A DNA stretch of 64,000 bases from Sinorhizobium kostiense (GCF_017874595.1 NZ_JAGILA010000002.1:1-64000), one strand, 5' to 3'; counted from the stretch's first letter, positions 50,323 to 60,373 are shown. The notes: generated by a model from the letters alone, not told the origin. Translations and numbers: made by a program.

Positions 50323-53300
50323 TCACAGCCTGTGAATCTTGACCTCCGGGCAGGCGTCGAGCGCGATTTCGCAAAGATGCTCGTGGTGCGTCAGGTAGAT
50401 CACCTGTCCGACACGCGCCATCTCTGCCATCAGTTCGAAGGCGCGTCCGGCGCGGTTGTCGTCGAACGTCTCCATGATGTCATCGGCGACGAACGGCAAG
50501 GTCTCACGCGCCACCGCCACTTCGTGATAGCCGGCGATCCTGAGCGCCAGATAGAGTTGGAAGCGCGTCCCTTTTGAGAGGTCGGCGGCAAGCTTCGAAC
50601 CGCCGGTGACCGTATTGGCGATAAGGAATTCCTGTCCCTTGTCGGCCTGCGTCGAAAGACCGGAATATTCCCCGCCGCTGATATGCGCGAAAGTCAGCGA
50701 AGCGCGCTGCATCATGGCGCTGCGATGGCGCTCGCGAAACAGCCGAAGCGCGTGCTCCGCCGCAGCCACGCCTGCGCGAAGCCGGAGATAGTCGACGGCC
50801 CTGCTCTCTATTTCCAGAAGAAGTGTTCGCTGCCGTTGCTCGAGCTCGGCGGCCCTATCCCCTCCCTCGACTTCGGCAAGCTTCCGCTCCTTATTCCGCA
50901 CCTCCGCATGCAACTCGCTGACGTCGCGATCGGCTGCATCGATCTCCTCTTCCAGCCGCGCAAGCTCGAGGTCGAGTTCAGTCGGATCCAGTGCCGCAAG
51001 CATTGCTTCCGCCTCTGCGGCCTTTGCCACGGCGAGGCGCGTCACCAGATCGTCTTCGAGTTCGGCGCATCTTAGCCGCAACCGCTGCTGATCGCGAACG
51101 CTCTCCAGGCAGGAAGCGGCTTCTTCGAGCGTCTCGCAGCCGAAGAAATCAAAGATCGTCTGCCGGTGGGCGACGTCGATCCGCTCCTCATGGCGGAGCG
51201 AGCGCAGGCCTTCCTCGAGGCGCTGGATGTTGCCGCGAGCGGCCAGGCGCCGCTGCTCCTCGCGCTCCGCAGCGGCGATGCGGTCGCGCAACAAAGCAAA
51301 CTGTGCGTGTGGATCCCTCTCCACCTCTTGGCCGAAGGCGGCGGCGAGGTCCGCGACCGCCTCTTCAAAAGCGGCCTGATCCTTGCGCATGCCGGCAATG
51401 CGATGATCGAGCTCGCCCTTCTTTTGCATCAGCTTGTCGAAATCATGAAGGACAGCGAGAACCGGACCGATCTCATGCGGCAGCGGGCGATCTCCCCGAA
51501 GCGCAAGCCACGTCCCGGCAAACGCATCGTCCCACTCCTGCTGCCAGGCTGCGACCGCCGCCTCGGCAGCCTCGAGCATGACCTCGCGGCTCTCCAGGGC
51601 TTCCGACGCGCGGCGAAGCTGGGCGATGGCGGCGCCACGGGCAGCCGAAGCCGCTTGTGCCCGCGTGGCGACCTGTTCTGCAACAACCAGCATCTCGTCG
51701 AGCCGATCGGGGACCGTGTCGGCTACGCCGAAGCACTCCAACGCGTCGCGCAGGCCACCCACGGCGACCATCTCTTCCGCGGCGGCACTCTCCAGCGCCT
51801 GCCTGGCCGCGCGCAAATCGGAGCGCAGTTGAAGCGCCATCGCCCGTGCCGCAAGCCATGCTTCCAGTTGCGATAACAGCGTGACGCTAGGTAAACCGCA
51901 TGCGCCTGCGGCAGCGGCCACGGCCGCACTCAACTGTTCCCGCTCCGCGGCGAGCGCCGCTCTCTGCGCTTGGAGGACCTTTAGACGTGCATGCCGCTCG
52001 GCGATCGCAAGCCTCAGCCCGCGCATTTCGGCCACCCGCTCCGCCCGCGCCAGGCGGAGCGCTGCGGCCGTATCGTCATCCTTCAACGCCGCCTCGAACG
52101 CCAATGCCGTTGCCACATCGAGGCTGGCGCGATGCCTTTGCCAGGCGAGATCGCGCTGCCGCCGCAGTTCGTGTGCCGCGGCATCGTCGATCACGGTGCC
52201 GTCGGCCGCGAGCAGCGCCAAGCGCGCCTCGTCTCCGGCCTGCCGCTCGCCTTCGTCGTTGATGCGATCATCAAGCCTCAAGCGCCGCTCCATGAGAGCG
52301 GCATCCTGTGCCCGCCACCCCTCGACCACGCCTGGGGCGGGAATGGGCAATGCCGACAGCTCGTCCACATCGCCGGCAAAGGGCCGCAAGCCATCAAGTG
52401 CTTCGGCGAGGCCCGCCTCGAACCGTTCGCTCTCTCTTGCGGCCGTCTGGCGGCGCAGGTGACAGTCGTTCTGACGCAAGAGATGCAAGCGCTCGATGAG
52501 CGGGCCTGGATCCGCCTCGCCGTCGTTCAGCCCGGCCAGTTCACGTTCCGCCCGGAACCGCTCGCCCCTTGCGCTCTCCACCTCATCGCGCGCAGATGTC
52601 ACCCTTTCGGCAAGGCTTGCATGACGGCGGACCAATTCCTGGAGCCGGGCGGTGCGGGCCGTCGGCAACAGGAGTGAGGCGGGATCAGGATTGCCCGCCT
52701 CACCGAGGCGCGCGAGGCAGATTTCGATTTCGGCAACGATCCTCGCCCGCTCGTCGAGACGAGACGGCATGTCGCGCGCGGCCGTCTGGTACCGCGCATC
52801 GAGCGCCGTCTGGCGGATCGTCTCGAAGCGCTCCGCAAGTGCAAGCGCCGCGCCGTCGCGAGGCACTGCCTCAAGCTCACGGCGGCAGAGTTCCAGTTCC
52901 TCATTCAACTGCAGGAGCCTGGCGGCGATCTCGGCGTCGCGTTTTCGCAGCCTCGGCACCTCGCTCCACCAGTCTGCCGGCGGTACCGGCAGCGGCATCT
53001 GGCCTGCGAGCTCGGCACGGGCCTCGCAAAGCCGCGCGAGCAGCGGCAGGGCGTCGCGCTTGGCGCGCAGGCGGTCACGTTCGGCGCGCAGTTCCACCCG
53101 GGCGTTCGCCGCCGCGTCGTGGCGCTCACGCGCCTTTACGAGCGCCTTGCGCAGCACGGCATAGTCGCGCGCGTTCACGTCTATCGCCTTTCGCTCGGCC
53201 TTCAACGCCTCGAGCTCGGTCTTCAGCTCCGCTAGCCGATGCTTCCGCGCCTGCGGCCGGAAGAAGGCATCCGCCTCCGCTCTGAGATTCGAGAGCACCG

Positions 53301-53784
53301 CAGCGCTGTCCGGCAGGCCGGAACTTGCGGAAAAGAGGAGAGCGCCCAACTCGCCCTCGCTGTTGAGGATCGCCTCGCCGCCCTCCTCAATGCTCTCGTC
53401 ATCGAGCGAGAACATCATCCGGTAGGTATCGCGATCGACGGCGCCGAGCGCTGCCGAAAAGAGATTGTCCGGCAGCGGCTGTTCGTCGGGGCCGACCAGG
53501 CTGTTGGCATTGCGCTTGACGCGATAGGCATGATGGGTGCGGCCGCCAGCTTCGATGATGCCGCCGACCCGCATCGCCTGATAGGGATGCAGGAAACCGT
53601 AGGGGCTCTTGCGGTCGATTCCGAAGAGAAGATCAAGAAAGCCGGAGAACAGGGTGGACTTGCCCGCCTCGTTCGGCCCGTAGACCAGGTGAAAATCCCG
53701 CGTCCCCGGCTGTGCTCCACCGAAATCGAGCCTCCGCTCGGTGAACTTACCGTAACGGACGAGGTCGAGCCGACTGAGGCGCAT
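50323..53784 (-). CDS. Large SMC/Rad50-like ATPase (YhaN type)
   Basis: 1153 residues. The N-terminal ATPase half has LVYGPNEAGKSTLFSGFLDL (Walker A GPNEAGKST at 36-44). A very long Arg/Glu/Ala-rich coiled-coil region follows (about 170-990), and the C-terminal half has HISGGEYSGLSTQADKGQEF with the region of the ABC signature (LSKGTRFQLYLALRIAGYHE) and VADDIMETFDDNRAG (Walker B). It is the YhaN/Rad50-like partner of the nuclease gene immediately upstream, whose stop overlaps its ATG (TGATG). Together they should act on DNA ends in the cytoplasm. Less likely, it is a classical SbcC. Confidence 0.88.
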   Translation of the reverse strand: MRLSRLDLVRYGKFTERRLDFGGAQPGTRDFHLVYGPNEAGKSTLFSGFLDLLFGIDRKSPYGFLHPYQAMRVGGIIEAGGRTHHAYRVKRNANSLVGPDEQPLPDNLFSAALGAVDRDTYRMMFSLDDESIEEGGEAILNSEGELGALLFSASSGLPDSAAVLSNLRAEADAFFRPQARKHRLAELKTELEALKAERKAIDVNARDYAVLRKALVKARERHDAAANARVELRAERDRLRAKRDALPLLARLCEARAELAGQMPLPVPPADWWSEVPRLRKRDAEIAARLLQLNEELELCRRELEAVPRDGAALALAERFETIRQTALDARYQTAARDMPSRLDERARIVAEIEICLARLGEAGNPDPASLLLPTARTARLQELVRRHASLAERVTSARDEVESARGERFRAERELAGLNDGEADPGPLIERLHLLRQNDCHLRRQTAARESERFEAGLAEALDGLRPFAGDVDELSALPIPAPGVVEGWRAQDAALMERRLRLDDRINDEGERQAGDEARLALLAADGTVIDDAAAHELRRQRDLAWQRHRASLDVATALAFEAALKDDDTAAALRLARAERVAEMRGLRLAIAERHARLKVLQAQRAALAAEREQLSAAVAAAAGACGLPSVTLLSQLEAWLAARAMALQLRSDLRAARQALESAAAEEMVAVGGLRDALECFGVADTVPDRLDEMLVVAEQVATRAQAASAARGAAIAQLRRASEALESREVMLEAAEAAVAAWQQEWDDAFAGTWLALRGDRPLPHEIGPVLAVLHDFDKLMQKKGELDHRIAGMRKDQAAFEEAVADLAAAFGQEVERDPHAQFALLRDRIAAAEREEQRRLAARGNIQRLEEGLRSLRHEERIDVAHRQTIFDFFGCETLEEAASCLESVRDQQRLRLRCAELEDDLVTRLAVAKAAEAEAMLAALDPTELDLELARLEEEIDAADRDVSELHAEVRNKERKLAEVEGGDRAAELEQRQRTLLLEIESRAVDYLRLRAGVAAAEHALRLFRERHRSAMMQRASLTFAHISGGEYSGLSTQADKGQEFLIANTVTGGSKLAADLSKGTRFQLYLALRIAGYHEVAVARETLPFVADDIMETFDDNRAGRAFELMAEMARVGQVIYLTHHEHLCEIALDACPEVKIHRL

Positions 53785-55064
53785 CAGTCGCTGCCCTCTC
53801 CCGCACCGCGCCAATGAAGATGCGAGAGCACATCGACGCTTCCCGCAAGGGCCGCATCGCGCACCAGCCTCTCGAGCGCCCCCTCATCCGTGGCGAAGTA
53901 CGGACGCAGTTCAGCCGGCAATTGCTGCAGAAGCTCCTCGGCAACGGATTTCATTTCTGCGCAAAAACCGAAGGCCGACAACACGTCCTTTTCGACGAGC
54001 ACTGAAAGCTCGCCCATCGGATCGGCCGTGCTGCCGATTTTCTCGTGCTTGCCCTCGCGGCAATGATTCTCGACCTTCTCCACCCAGCAGTCACCGAGTG
54101 CTGCGGCGACATTCGCAATCTCGGCCACGAGGAGATCGGCATCCCGCCTGAGACGCCATGCGAGCGGCGTCGCTCCCGTCAGGCTCACCCGCACTATCAG
54201 ATTGTCCGCCGACAATCCTTGGCGAAGACGCGCTAAGCGGTTGCCTACCGCCTCCAGCAAGCCGCGCCAGTCGACGATGCCGGTCATGTCGACCTCCAGC
54301 CGCTCGAACACGGCGGCGCCGATAGCACGCTCCGCCAGCGTCAGGTGGCCGTCATGGTCGATCGTGACGAGGGTCACGCCTTTCACCCCCGCCTCGTTGA
54401 TGTCGCGGCCCTGCGGCATTCCCGGCATGACGATGCAAGGCGTCTGGCTGTGCACCCGCCGCTGGTGGATATGGCCAAGCGCCCAGTAATCGAATCCGTG
54501 CCGCTCCAGGTCGGCCACGGAGCAAGGCGCATAAGGATCATGGATGGAAGAGCCGGAAAGGCTCGTATGCAGCATGCCGACATTGATGGCGTCTGACACC
54601 GGCGGATGGAAATGCGGCAGCAGGCTTTCCGGCGCATGTGGTTCGGCAAAGCTGATGCCATGGATGTGGACAGCCCTGCCGTTCTCGAGCGTCTTGGCGA
54701 GCACCGGCTTGCCGCGCCCGGAAAACACATGCACCGACTGCGGCAACGTAAGCTCCCGCGTCACCTGCGACTGGGCATCGTGATTTCCGCGGATGATGAA
54801 GGTGCGGATGCCCGCTTCGTCGAGACGGCGAAGCTCCCCCGCGAGGAAGAGCGCCGTGTTCATCGAAGTTTGACTGCCGTCATAGAGATCGCCGGCGATC
54901 AACAGCGCATCCACACCTTCGGTGAGGCAGAGATCGATGATCCGCACAAGGGCGTTGCGGGTCGCGTTGCGCACGAGCTCGGCAAGCTCTGCATTTCGGA
55001 GGGCCAGGCTGCGCAGGGGCGAATCGAGATGGAGGTCGGCGGTATGAACAAATCGGAAGGGCAT
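53784..55064 (-). CDS. SbcD/Mre11-like DNA exonuclease (YhaO type)
   Basis: 426 residues of calcineurin-like metallophosphoesterase. Metal motifs are FVHTADLHLDSPLRS, ALLIAGDLYDGSQTSM, IIRGNHDAQSQVTREL, VGMLHTSLSG and WALGHIHQRRV in the expected order. The C-terminal half is the DNA- and partner-binding region of YhaO/SbcD proteins. The start at 55064 (MPFRFVHTADLHLD) is favoured over 55112. It is co-transcribed with the YhaN-type ATPase. Such pairs process blocked or hairpin DNA ends. Confidence 0.92.
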   Translation of the reverse strand: MPFRFVHTADLHLDSPLRSLALRNAELAELVRNATRNALVRIIDLCLTEGVDALLIAGDLYDGSQTSMNTALFLAGELRRLDEAGIRTFIIRGNHDAQSQVTRELTLPQSVHVFSGRGKPVLAKTLENGRAVHIHGISFAEPHAPESLLPHFHPPVSDAINVGMLHTSLSGSSIHDPYAPCSVADLERHGFDYWALGHIHQRRVHSQTPCIVMPGMPQGRDINEAGVKGVTLVTIDHDGHLTLAERAIGAAVFERLEVDMTGIVDWRGLLEAVGNRLARLRQGLSADNLIVRVSLTGATPLAWRLRRDADLLVAEIANVAAALGDCWVEKVENHCREGKHEKIGSTADPMGELSVLVEKDVLSAFGFCAEMKSVAEELLQQLPAELRPYFATDEGALERLVRDAALAGSVDVLSHLHWRGAGEGSD

Positions 55065-55337
55065 GGCCGGACCATGGCCCGCAGCCGCCGCCCTCGTCAA
55101 TGGCGCCGGCAAGGTTACCCCCTGTTAGCCGCAGTATGACCATGGCCGCCCCGGAGCGCGGGCGCCGCTGGGCTCCGCCGGCGCGCTTGATTAGCGTTTT
55201 TGTAACGCCTCGCGCACTAGCTTTCGCCTCAACGCCTCGACGCGTCCCTACGGGAATGATTCCTGCCCGGCCGCCGCTCGGTCATGATGATCAAGAGCCG
55301 GACCACCCATCTTTCGCGGACCATTCCGGAGTGAGAC

Positions 55338-57188
55338 ATGTCCCGCCTGAAAATATCGCACACGCTGATCGCGCTTTTTGTCCTGGTGACACTGATCGTC
55401 GCCGCACTTGCCGCCGCCTCCGTCAACGGCGTGCGAATGATGAATGAGCGAAACAGCGAAATTGCCAAGAGCTGGCTGCCGCGCGTCTCGCTGGTGCGCG
55501 CGCTCGACACGGAACTCTCGAACACGCGGACTGCCTTTGCGCGGCACCTGATCTCGCTCACGCCCTTTGAAAAGAAAGGAGCGGAAAAAGCGATCGGAGA
55601 GACCGTCCGCAGTTTCGACAAGCTCGTCGGTGAATACGCCGCTCTCGCGACCTCCGATGCGGACAAGGCCGCGCTCGATAAGATGCAGGCTGCCTACAAG
55701 TCCTATCTTGCGGTCGCCGACGGGATGCTGAAATACTCGAACGACCTCCAGAACATGAAGGCCCAGCACATCTACAAGGTCGATATGCGGGCCGAAGGCG
55801 AAAAGGTCGACGCGGCCATTGATGAATTGCTCAACCTCAATCTCGCCGGTGCCGACACTGCCGTTGCCGAGAGCGACGCGACTCACAAGCAAATCGTGAC
55901 GATCGACTCCATCGTCATCGGGTTTGCGGCGCTGATCGTTCTCGGGGCGATCGCCTATGCCGTTCGCGGCATCGCCCGTCCGATCCAGGTCATTACCCGT
56001 TCCATGGCGAAGCTCGCGGAAGGCGACACGGCAAGCAATATCCCCTACGGCAACCGCAAGGACGAAATCGGCGAAATGGCACGAGCCGTCGAGGTCTTCC
56101 GCCAGGCGGCGATCGCCAATCACCAGCTCGAGGAAGAAGCGGGCCTCCAGCGCGCCGAGGCTGAAGCCGAACGCCAAAGAGTGACGCGCGACGCCGAGGC
56201 AGCGGCGCAGCTGCGCCTCCAGGAGGCGACAGCCGGCCTTGCAGCCGGTTTGCGGCGGCTCGCGGCCGGCGATCTGGCATTTCAGCTTGATGAGCCCTTC
56301 GCGCCGGATTTCGAGCAACTCAGGCACGACCTGAACCAGGCCGTTGCACAACTTGCCGCGACGCTGGCAGCCGTATCCGCGAGCTCGACAAGCATCGATG
56401 GCGGCGCGCGGGAAGTCAGCCAGAGTGCCGACGATCTGTCGCGCCGCACGGAACAGCAGGCGGCCTCACTCGAGGAAACGGCGGCCGCACTCGACCAGAT
56501 CACCGTCAACGTCGCCAACTCGTCCAAACGTACGAACGAGGCACGCGGCATCGCCAGCCAAGCAAACGACAGCGCGCGCAAGTCCGGCGCGATCGTCTCC
56601 GGCGCAATCGACGCCATGGGTCGTATCGAGCGTTCCTCCAATCAGATCTCGAACATCATCGGCGTCATCGACGAGATCGCTTTCCAGACGAACCTTCTCG
56701 CGCTCAATGCAGGCGTCGAGGCGGCGCGCGCGGGCGAGGCCGGCAAGGGCTTTGCGGTCGTTGCACAGGAAGTACGCGAACTCGCCCAACGCTCTGCAAA
56801 GGCGGCCAAGGAAATCAAGGAGTTGATCCGCAACTCGGCAAGCGAAGTCGAAAGCGGCGTCAAGCTCGTGCGCGAAACCGGCGAAGCCCTTCGCACCATC
56901 GAAGGCCTCATCGTCGAAATCAACGGGCATATGGACGCAATCGCCGTCTCGGCACAGGAGCAGTCCGCCGGACTTTCCGAAGTGAACATGGCGGTCAACC
57001 AGATGGATCAGGTCACGCAGCAGAACGCCGCCATGGTGGAGGAGGCCAATGCAGCAAGCGCGACGCTCGCGCAGGAAGCCACCCGCCTGCGAGAGCTGAT
57101 CTGCGGCTTCAGCCTCACCGAAACGTCGGATCGGACCTATGGCGACCATGGCCATGGCACCACGACGGGGTCGCGTTACGCCGCATGA
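55338..57188 (+). CDS. Methyl-accepting chemotaxis protein
   Basis: 616 residues. TM1 is near 11-30 ([20 protein letters not shown]), followed by a periplasmic four-helix-bundle ligand domain, TM2 near 192-211, HAMP ([17 protein letters not shown] and a second HAMP-like stretch), and a signalling domain with the hairpin tip [40 protein letters not shown]. The C terminus ([12 protein letters not shown]) has no clear CheR-binding pentapeptide. The ligand is unknown. An intrinsic terminator follows at 57218. The gene begins 273 bp from, and divergent to, the YhaO-type gene. Confidence 0.95.
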   Translation: MSRLKISHTLIALFVLVTLIVAALAAASVNGVRMMNERNSEIAKSWLPRVSLVRALDTELSNTRTAFARHLISLTPFEKKGAEKAIGETVRSFDKLVGEYAALATSDADKAALDKMQAAYKSYLAVADGMLKYSNDLQNMKAQHIYKVDMRAEGEKVDAAIDELLNLNLAGADTAVAESDATHKQIVTIDSIVIGFAALIVLGAIAYAVRGIARPIQVITRSMAKLAEGDTASNIPYGNRKDEIGEMARAVEVFRQAAIANHQLEEEAGLQRAEAEAERQRVTRDAEAAAQLRLQEATAGLAAGLRRLAAGDLAFQLDEPFAPDFEQLRHDLNQAVAQLAATLAAVSASSTSIDGGAREVSQSADDLSRRTEQQAASLEETAAALDQITVNVANSSKRTNEARGIASQANDSARKSGAIVSGAIDAMGRIERSSNQISNIIGVIDEIAFQTNLLALNAGVEAARAGEAGKGFAVVAQEVRELAQRSAKAAKEIKELIRNSASEVESGVKLVRETGEALRTIEGLIVEINGHMDAIAVSAQEQSAGLSEVNMAVNQMDQVTQQNAAMVEEANAASATLAQEATRLRELICGFSLTETSDRTYGDHGHGTTTGSRYAA

Positions 57189-57217
57189 AGCGGCAATTCA
57201 CCAGTGTCGGAAGATCA

Positions 57218-57245
57218 ACGGCCCCCGTTCGGGGCCGTTTCTTTT
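57218..57245 (+). terminator. Rho-independent terminator after the chemoreceptor gene
   Basis: ACGGCCCC (57218-57225), loop CGTTC, GGGGCCGT (57231-57238) followed by a T-rich tract. Confidence 0.8.
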
Positions 57246-57304
57246 TCGTCCCGCGAGCGCGCTCCTTAAGAATTAGGTGGTTTTGGTCGACAAACATGGC
57301 GATT

Positions 57305-57324
57305 GTAACTATCAATAGGGTTAC
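57305..57324 (+). promoter_or_regulatory. Candidate MarR operator overlapping a promoter
   Basis: GTAAC (57305-57309) and GTTAC (57320-57324) form an inverted repeat 10 nt apart just upstream of the MarR gene. A possible TCGACA -35 and TATCAA -10 with a 17-nt spacer place the -10 inside the palindrome, which fits autorepression. Confidence 0.4.
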
Positions 57325-57335
57325 TGCCATTTGAC

Positions 57336-57836
57336 ATGCGCCCTCAACATACCGCCACCATGGTCATGAAGAAGACACTGGAAGTTTCCGAAAAACTGTT
57401 CGAGCTCTACCATCGCGTTCATCGTCTGGTTAATGAGTCCATGACCGAGGAAGGCGTCTCGCTTGCCCGAAGCAAGTTCCTGTTCTTCCTGAGCAAGCTC
57501 GGCCCCTGTCGATCCACTGATATCGCCTGCGCCCTGAATTTCGCGCCGCGAACGGTCACCGAGGCGATCGACGGCCTGGAGCGCGATCGGCTCGTCATGC
57601 GTAAGCCCGACCCGGAAGACCGCCGCGCTAAGATCGTGTCGATTACCGACACCGGCCGCGCCGTGCTCGAGGCGGCAGAGCATCCGCGCAAGCAGCTTCT
57701 GGAGGAAATCTTCTCGGCGCTGGACGACAACCAACTCGACCAGCTCTACGACATCGTCGGCAAGCTCGTGGAGAAGACAGACGAAATCCGCAAACGCAAG
57801 CAGGCGGCGGAAGAGGAGATCGCCGCCGCCAAGTGA
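57336..57836 (+). CDS. MarR-family transcriptional regulator
   Basis: Up to 166 residues. The winged helix is SKFLFFLSKLGPCRSTDIAC, ALNFAPRTVTEAIDGLERDR and LVMRKPDPEDRRAKIVSITD (the usual DxRA-type wing), with dimerisation helices at both ends. In-frame ATGs at 57360 and 57366 are equally possible starts, since none has a good ribosome binding site; the first ATG is given. No obvious target other than itself is adjacent, and the ligand is unknown. Confidence 0.88.
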   Translation: MRPQHTATMVMKKTLEVSEKLFELYHRVHRLVNESMTEEGVSLARSKFLFFLSKLGPCRSTDIACALNFAPRTVTEAIDGLERDRLVMRKPDPEDRRAKIVSITDTGRAVLEAAEHPRKQLLEEIFSALDDNQLDQLYDIVGKLVEKTDEIRKRKQAAEEEIAAAK

Positions 57837-57870
57837 AGGCTGTGTGAAGGCTGGCTGTCTCGCAATAGGA

Positions 57871-57901
57871 AAGAGGCCAGGACGTCATGCCCCGGCCTCT
57901 T
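57871..57901 (+). terminator. Hairpin after the MarR gene
   Basis: AAGAGGCC (57871-57878) pairs perfectly with GGCCTCTT (57894-57901), 35 nt after the MarR stop. The T-tract is short, so strength is uncertain. Confidence 0.5.
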
Positions 57902-57909
57902 CGCTTCGC

Positions 57910-58018
57910 CTACAGCGCCGCGCGTCTTATCCGACGCGCAAAGATCGCCGTAGCACTTGAAATCGCTGCATGCCTTTGTCCCCTTAAATCGAGGTCGATT
58001 TAAGGGGACATGCAGTAT
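57910..58018. repeat. RIME-like intergenic mosaic element (two palindromes)
   Basis: Two palindromes in about 110 bp. The first is CTACAGCG/CGCCGTAG flanking GCGCGTC (57920-57926) and GACGCGC (57933-57939). The second is a perfect 15-bp inverted repeat, GTCCCCTTAAATCGA at 57978-57992 and TCGATTTAAGGGGAC at 57995-58009, with a 2-nt loop. TGCATG-like sequences lie near both ends of the second. The layout and wording match the rhizobium-specific intergenic mosaic elements scattered in Sinorhizobium and Rhizobium genomes. It sits just behind the stop of the phytase-like gene and may also end its transcript. Confidence 0.8.
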
Positions 58019-58026
58019 CCGTACGC

Positions 58027-60222
58027 TTACATCGCGTCGATGGCACCGATGGAGAAGAACAGGGTTTCGCCGGAGGAGTCGTCGACGCCGTCATTGTCGG
58101 TGACGATGTAGCCGCTACCGGCCGCATCGACCGTGAAGCCCTCCACCTTGTCGACCACATAGCCGTTCAGTGCCTTCAGCTCCGGAATGAGATCGCGAAC
58201 CTCTTCCTTCTTCACGACCGGCAGTTCGCCGCCGAGCGCGGCGGGCTTCAGGTCGGCAAGGGCGACGCGATAGAGCTTCTTGATCTTTGCCGCCGCGCCG
58301 ATCAGGTTGTCGCGTTCGACGACATAGGCATAGTCGCCGTGGACGGAGATCTCCGAGAGACCGACCCAGCCTTCCTCGGATTTGTCGAGCCGGTAGCGGA
58401 CAGCACCCCATTCCTCGGTTGCCGGCTTGTAGGAGACGAGCTTGACGAAACCCTTCTCGTCGTCCTTCCATTCGCGCTGTACAGCCATCCAGAGCGTGAG
58501 GTCTTCACCCTCGCCGACGGTCGTGACGCCTTCGAAACCGAAGCGGATTTCGTTGGCGCTGAGTTCCGCCGGAAGTGCGATCTCCTGCTTGATCTCGCCC
58601 TTCTCGTTCACGTGGAGAAGCGCATGGCTGTAGAGCTTGTCCGAATTGCCTTCGGAGGCGAGCCAGAAGCCACCCTCGCCATCATTGGCGATGCCTTCGA
58701 TGTCGAGCTTCTGGGCAGGCGCGCCGTCGCGGGTGATCGGCAGCGCTTCCGTGATCAACGCCGGCTTCTGCGTCGCGTCGATCGTGAAAATCACCGGCTG
58801 CGACGAGAAGAAGGAATCGTTGACCGCGCGCAGGAAGCCCGGCTTTTCCGCGATCGCGGCAAGGCCAGATAGTGCGCCAAAACCGATCGGCAGGCCATCC
58901 TTTTCAGCCGAGCGGATCTGCGGATAGGCTGCCTCCCCTTCCCCGCGCTCGTAGATCATGACGTGCGAGCGCGCACCACCGTCCTCGATGAGATCGACCT
59001 CGTTCGCGGTCGCCAGCAGATTGCGGTCGGCAATGGCGACGGCACCCTCGGGCGAGATGCCGGAGGGCAGCAGCTGAAGCAGTTTCGGGTCGGCGCCGGT
59101 ATCCCTGTAGACACCGACAACCGAAGCGCGCTCCGAAAGAACGAAGAAGAGATTGTCGTCGCCGAAACGCGCCGCCTCGAGTCCTTCCGGCTCGACGCCC
59201 TTGGCCGACGATCTCTTCTCCGTATAGTGGCCGATCGCTGCGACCGCATGTTCGAAGCTCGGCCCCGATTCGAAGAGAATCCGGCCGGTCTTGTCGAAGA
59301 TCGTGAAGCCGCGGGCGCCGCCCTCATAATCACCCTCGTTGGCGACCACGAGCCGTTCGTCATCGAGCCACTTCACCGCGTCCGGCTCACGCTTGCGGCC
59401 AGCCTGCTCGCCGGCGAAGGAAATCGCGCCGTCACGCTTGGTGTCGATGCCCTTGAGATCGACCGTTCCGGCGGAGAAATGCGTCTTCACCGCGGCGGAC
59501 TTTCCGTCGATGACAACGATGTGGTTGTTCTCCTGGAGTGTCAGTGCGATTTCGTCCTTGCCGTTGAAGGCAACGAATTCGGGCTCGGGATCGTCACCCG
59601 CAACTTCGGGCAGGCCCGTCAGCGCCACACGCTTGATCGACGCGCAATCGGCGATGCCGTCCTTCAGCGAGAGGATGACGAGATCGCCCGCCGGCAGCTG
59701 CGGGATCTTGCCGTCATTGACGTCTTCGTCGCGCTCGTTCTCGATGGCGATCGCGGCGAGAGTCCTCTCTTTGTTGATCGCCACCGAGTCTGGCTGCCCG
59801 CCAAGATCGCAGGTGGCGTCTACATTCCTGGTGGCGATATCAACCATGGCAAGCTGACCGGAGGGCTTGGTGAAGCTTTCGCGCGTGTTGATTGCCACCA
59901 GCGCCTTGGCGCCCGCGATCGCGACCGACGTGGGCTCGCCTTCGAAGGACACGGTGCCGCCGGCCGCAGGCGCCCTCGCATCGGTGATGTCGATAAAGCC
60001 GATGCGCTTGCCAGGGCTATCGGTATAGACGAGCGTCCTGCCGTCCTCGCTCGCCGCGATGATTTCGGCAGAAGTTGCCGCTTTGCGGTCTGCGCCCTCG
60101 GGCAGATTGTCGGCGACGGCGAAGGATGCGATGCGGTTGAAAACCTGTTCGGCCCGAACGCTGGACGCCGTCGATGCCGCAAGTGCTGCGGCCAATGCTG
60201 CGGTGATCGAAAATGCCTTCAT
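58027..60222 (-). CDS. Exported phytase-like/esterase-like protein
   Basis: 731 residues. A signal peptide (MKAFSITAALAAALAASTAS, cleaved near VRA-EQ at about residue 25) is followed by a beta-propeller-like region: DGRTLVYTDSPGKRIGFIDI, FEGEPTSVAIAGAKALVAIN, KREPDAVKWLDDERLVVANE, and GVEPEGLEAARFGDDNLFFV. The C-terminal part, DIEGIANDGEGGFWLASEGN and ...KVEGFTVDAAGSGYIVTDND, belongs to the esterase-like activity of phytase family. A periplasmic phosphatase or phosphate-binding role is plausible but not proved. AGGAGG precedes the ATG at 60222. It stands alone between a RIME-like element and hupB. Confidence 0.85.
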   Translation of the reverse strand: MKAFSITAALAAALAASTASSVRAEQVFNRIASFAVADNLPEGADRKAATSAEIIAASEDGRTLVYTDSPGKRIGFIDITDARAPAAGGTVSFEGEPTSVAIAGAKALVAINTRESFTKPSGQLAMVDIATRNVDATCDLGGQPDSVAINKERTLAAIAIENERDEDVNDGKIPQLPAGDLVILSLKDGIADCASIKRVALTGLPEVAGDDPEPEFVAFNGKDEIALTLQENNHIVVIDGKSAAVKTHFSAGTVDLKGIDTKRDGAISFAGEQAGRKREPDAVKWLDDERLVVANEGDYEGGARGFTIFDKTGRILFESGPSFEHAVAAIGHYTEKRSSAKGVEPEGLEAARFGDDNLFFVLSERASVVGVYRDTGADPKLLQLLPSGISPEGAVAIADRNLLATANEVDLIEDGGARSHVMIYERGEGEAAYPQIRSAEKDGLPIGFGALSGLAAIAEKPGFLRAVNDSFFSSQPVIFTIDATQKPALITEALPITRDGAPAQKLDIEGIANDGEGGFWLASEGNSDKLYSHALLHVNEKGEIKQEIALPAELSANEIRFGFEGVTTVGEGEDLTLWMAVQREWKDDEKGFVKLVSYKPATEEWGAVRYRLDKSEEGWVGLSEISVHGDYAYVVERDNLIGAAAKIKKLYRVALADLKPAALGGELPVVKKEEVRDLIPELKALNGYVVDKVEGFTVDAAGSGYIVTDNDGVDDSSGETLFFSIGAIDAM

Positions 60223-60350
60223 TTCTCCCTCCTTGTCGCGGCGTTCGCGCCGCTCTGGCACCCGGAATCAGCCGGTTGCCTGAAGCCCCGGATGGGAGGT
60301 ATTTGCAACCGCCCTGTAACAGTCCGATGACAGCGGCGGAGAAATGAAAA

Positions 60351-60373
60351 GAGGCCCGGCGGGGCCGGGCCTC
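60351..60373 (-). terminator. Rho-independent terminator downstream of hupB
   Basis: On the minus strand GAGGCCCGG, loop CCCCG, CCGGGCCTC, then TTTTCATTTC. It follows the hupB stop by about 140 nt on the same strand. Confidence 0.7.

Noticed and set aside
50323-55064. The ATPase/nuclease pair as a phage-defence system
   Set aside because: Motifs and order match housekeeping-like YhaN/YhaO pairs, and no defence-type partner (methylase, helicase, toxin) is adjacent.
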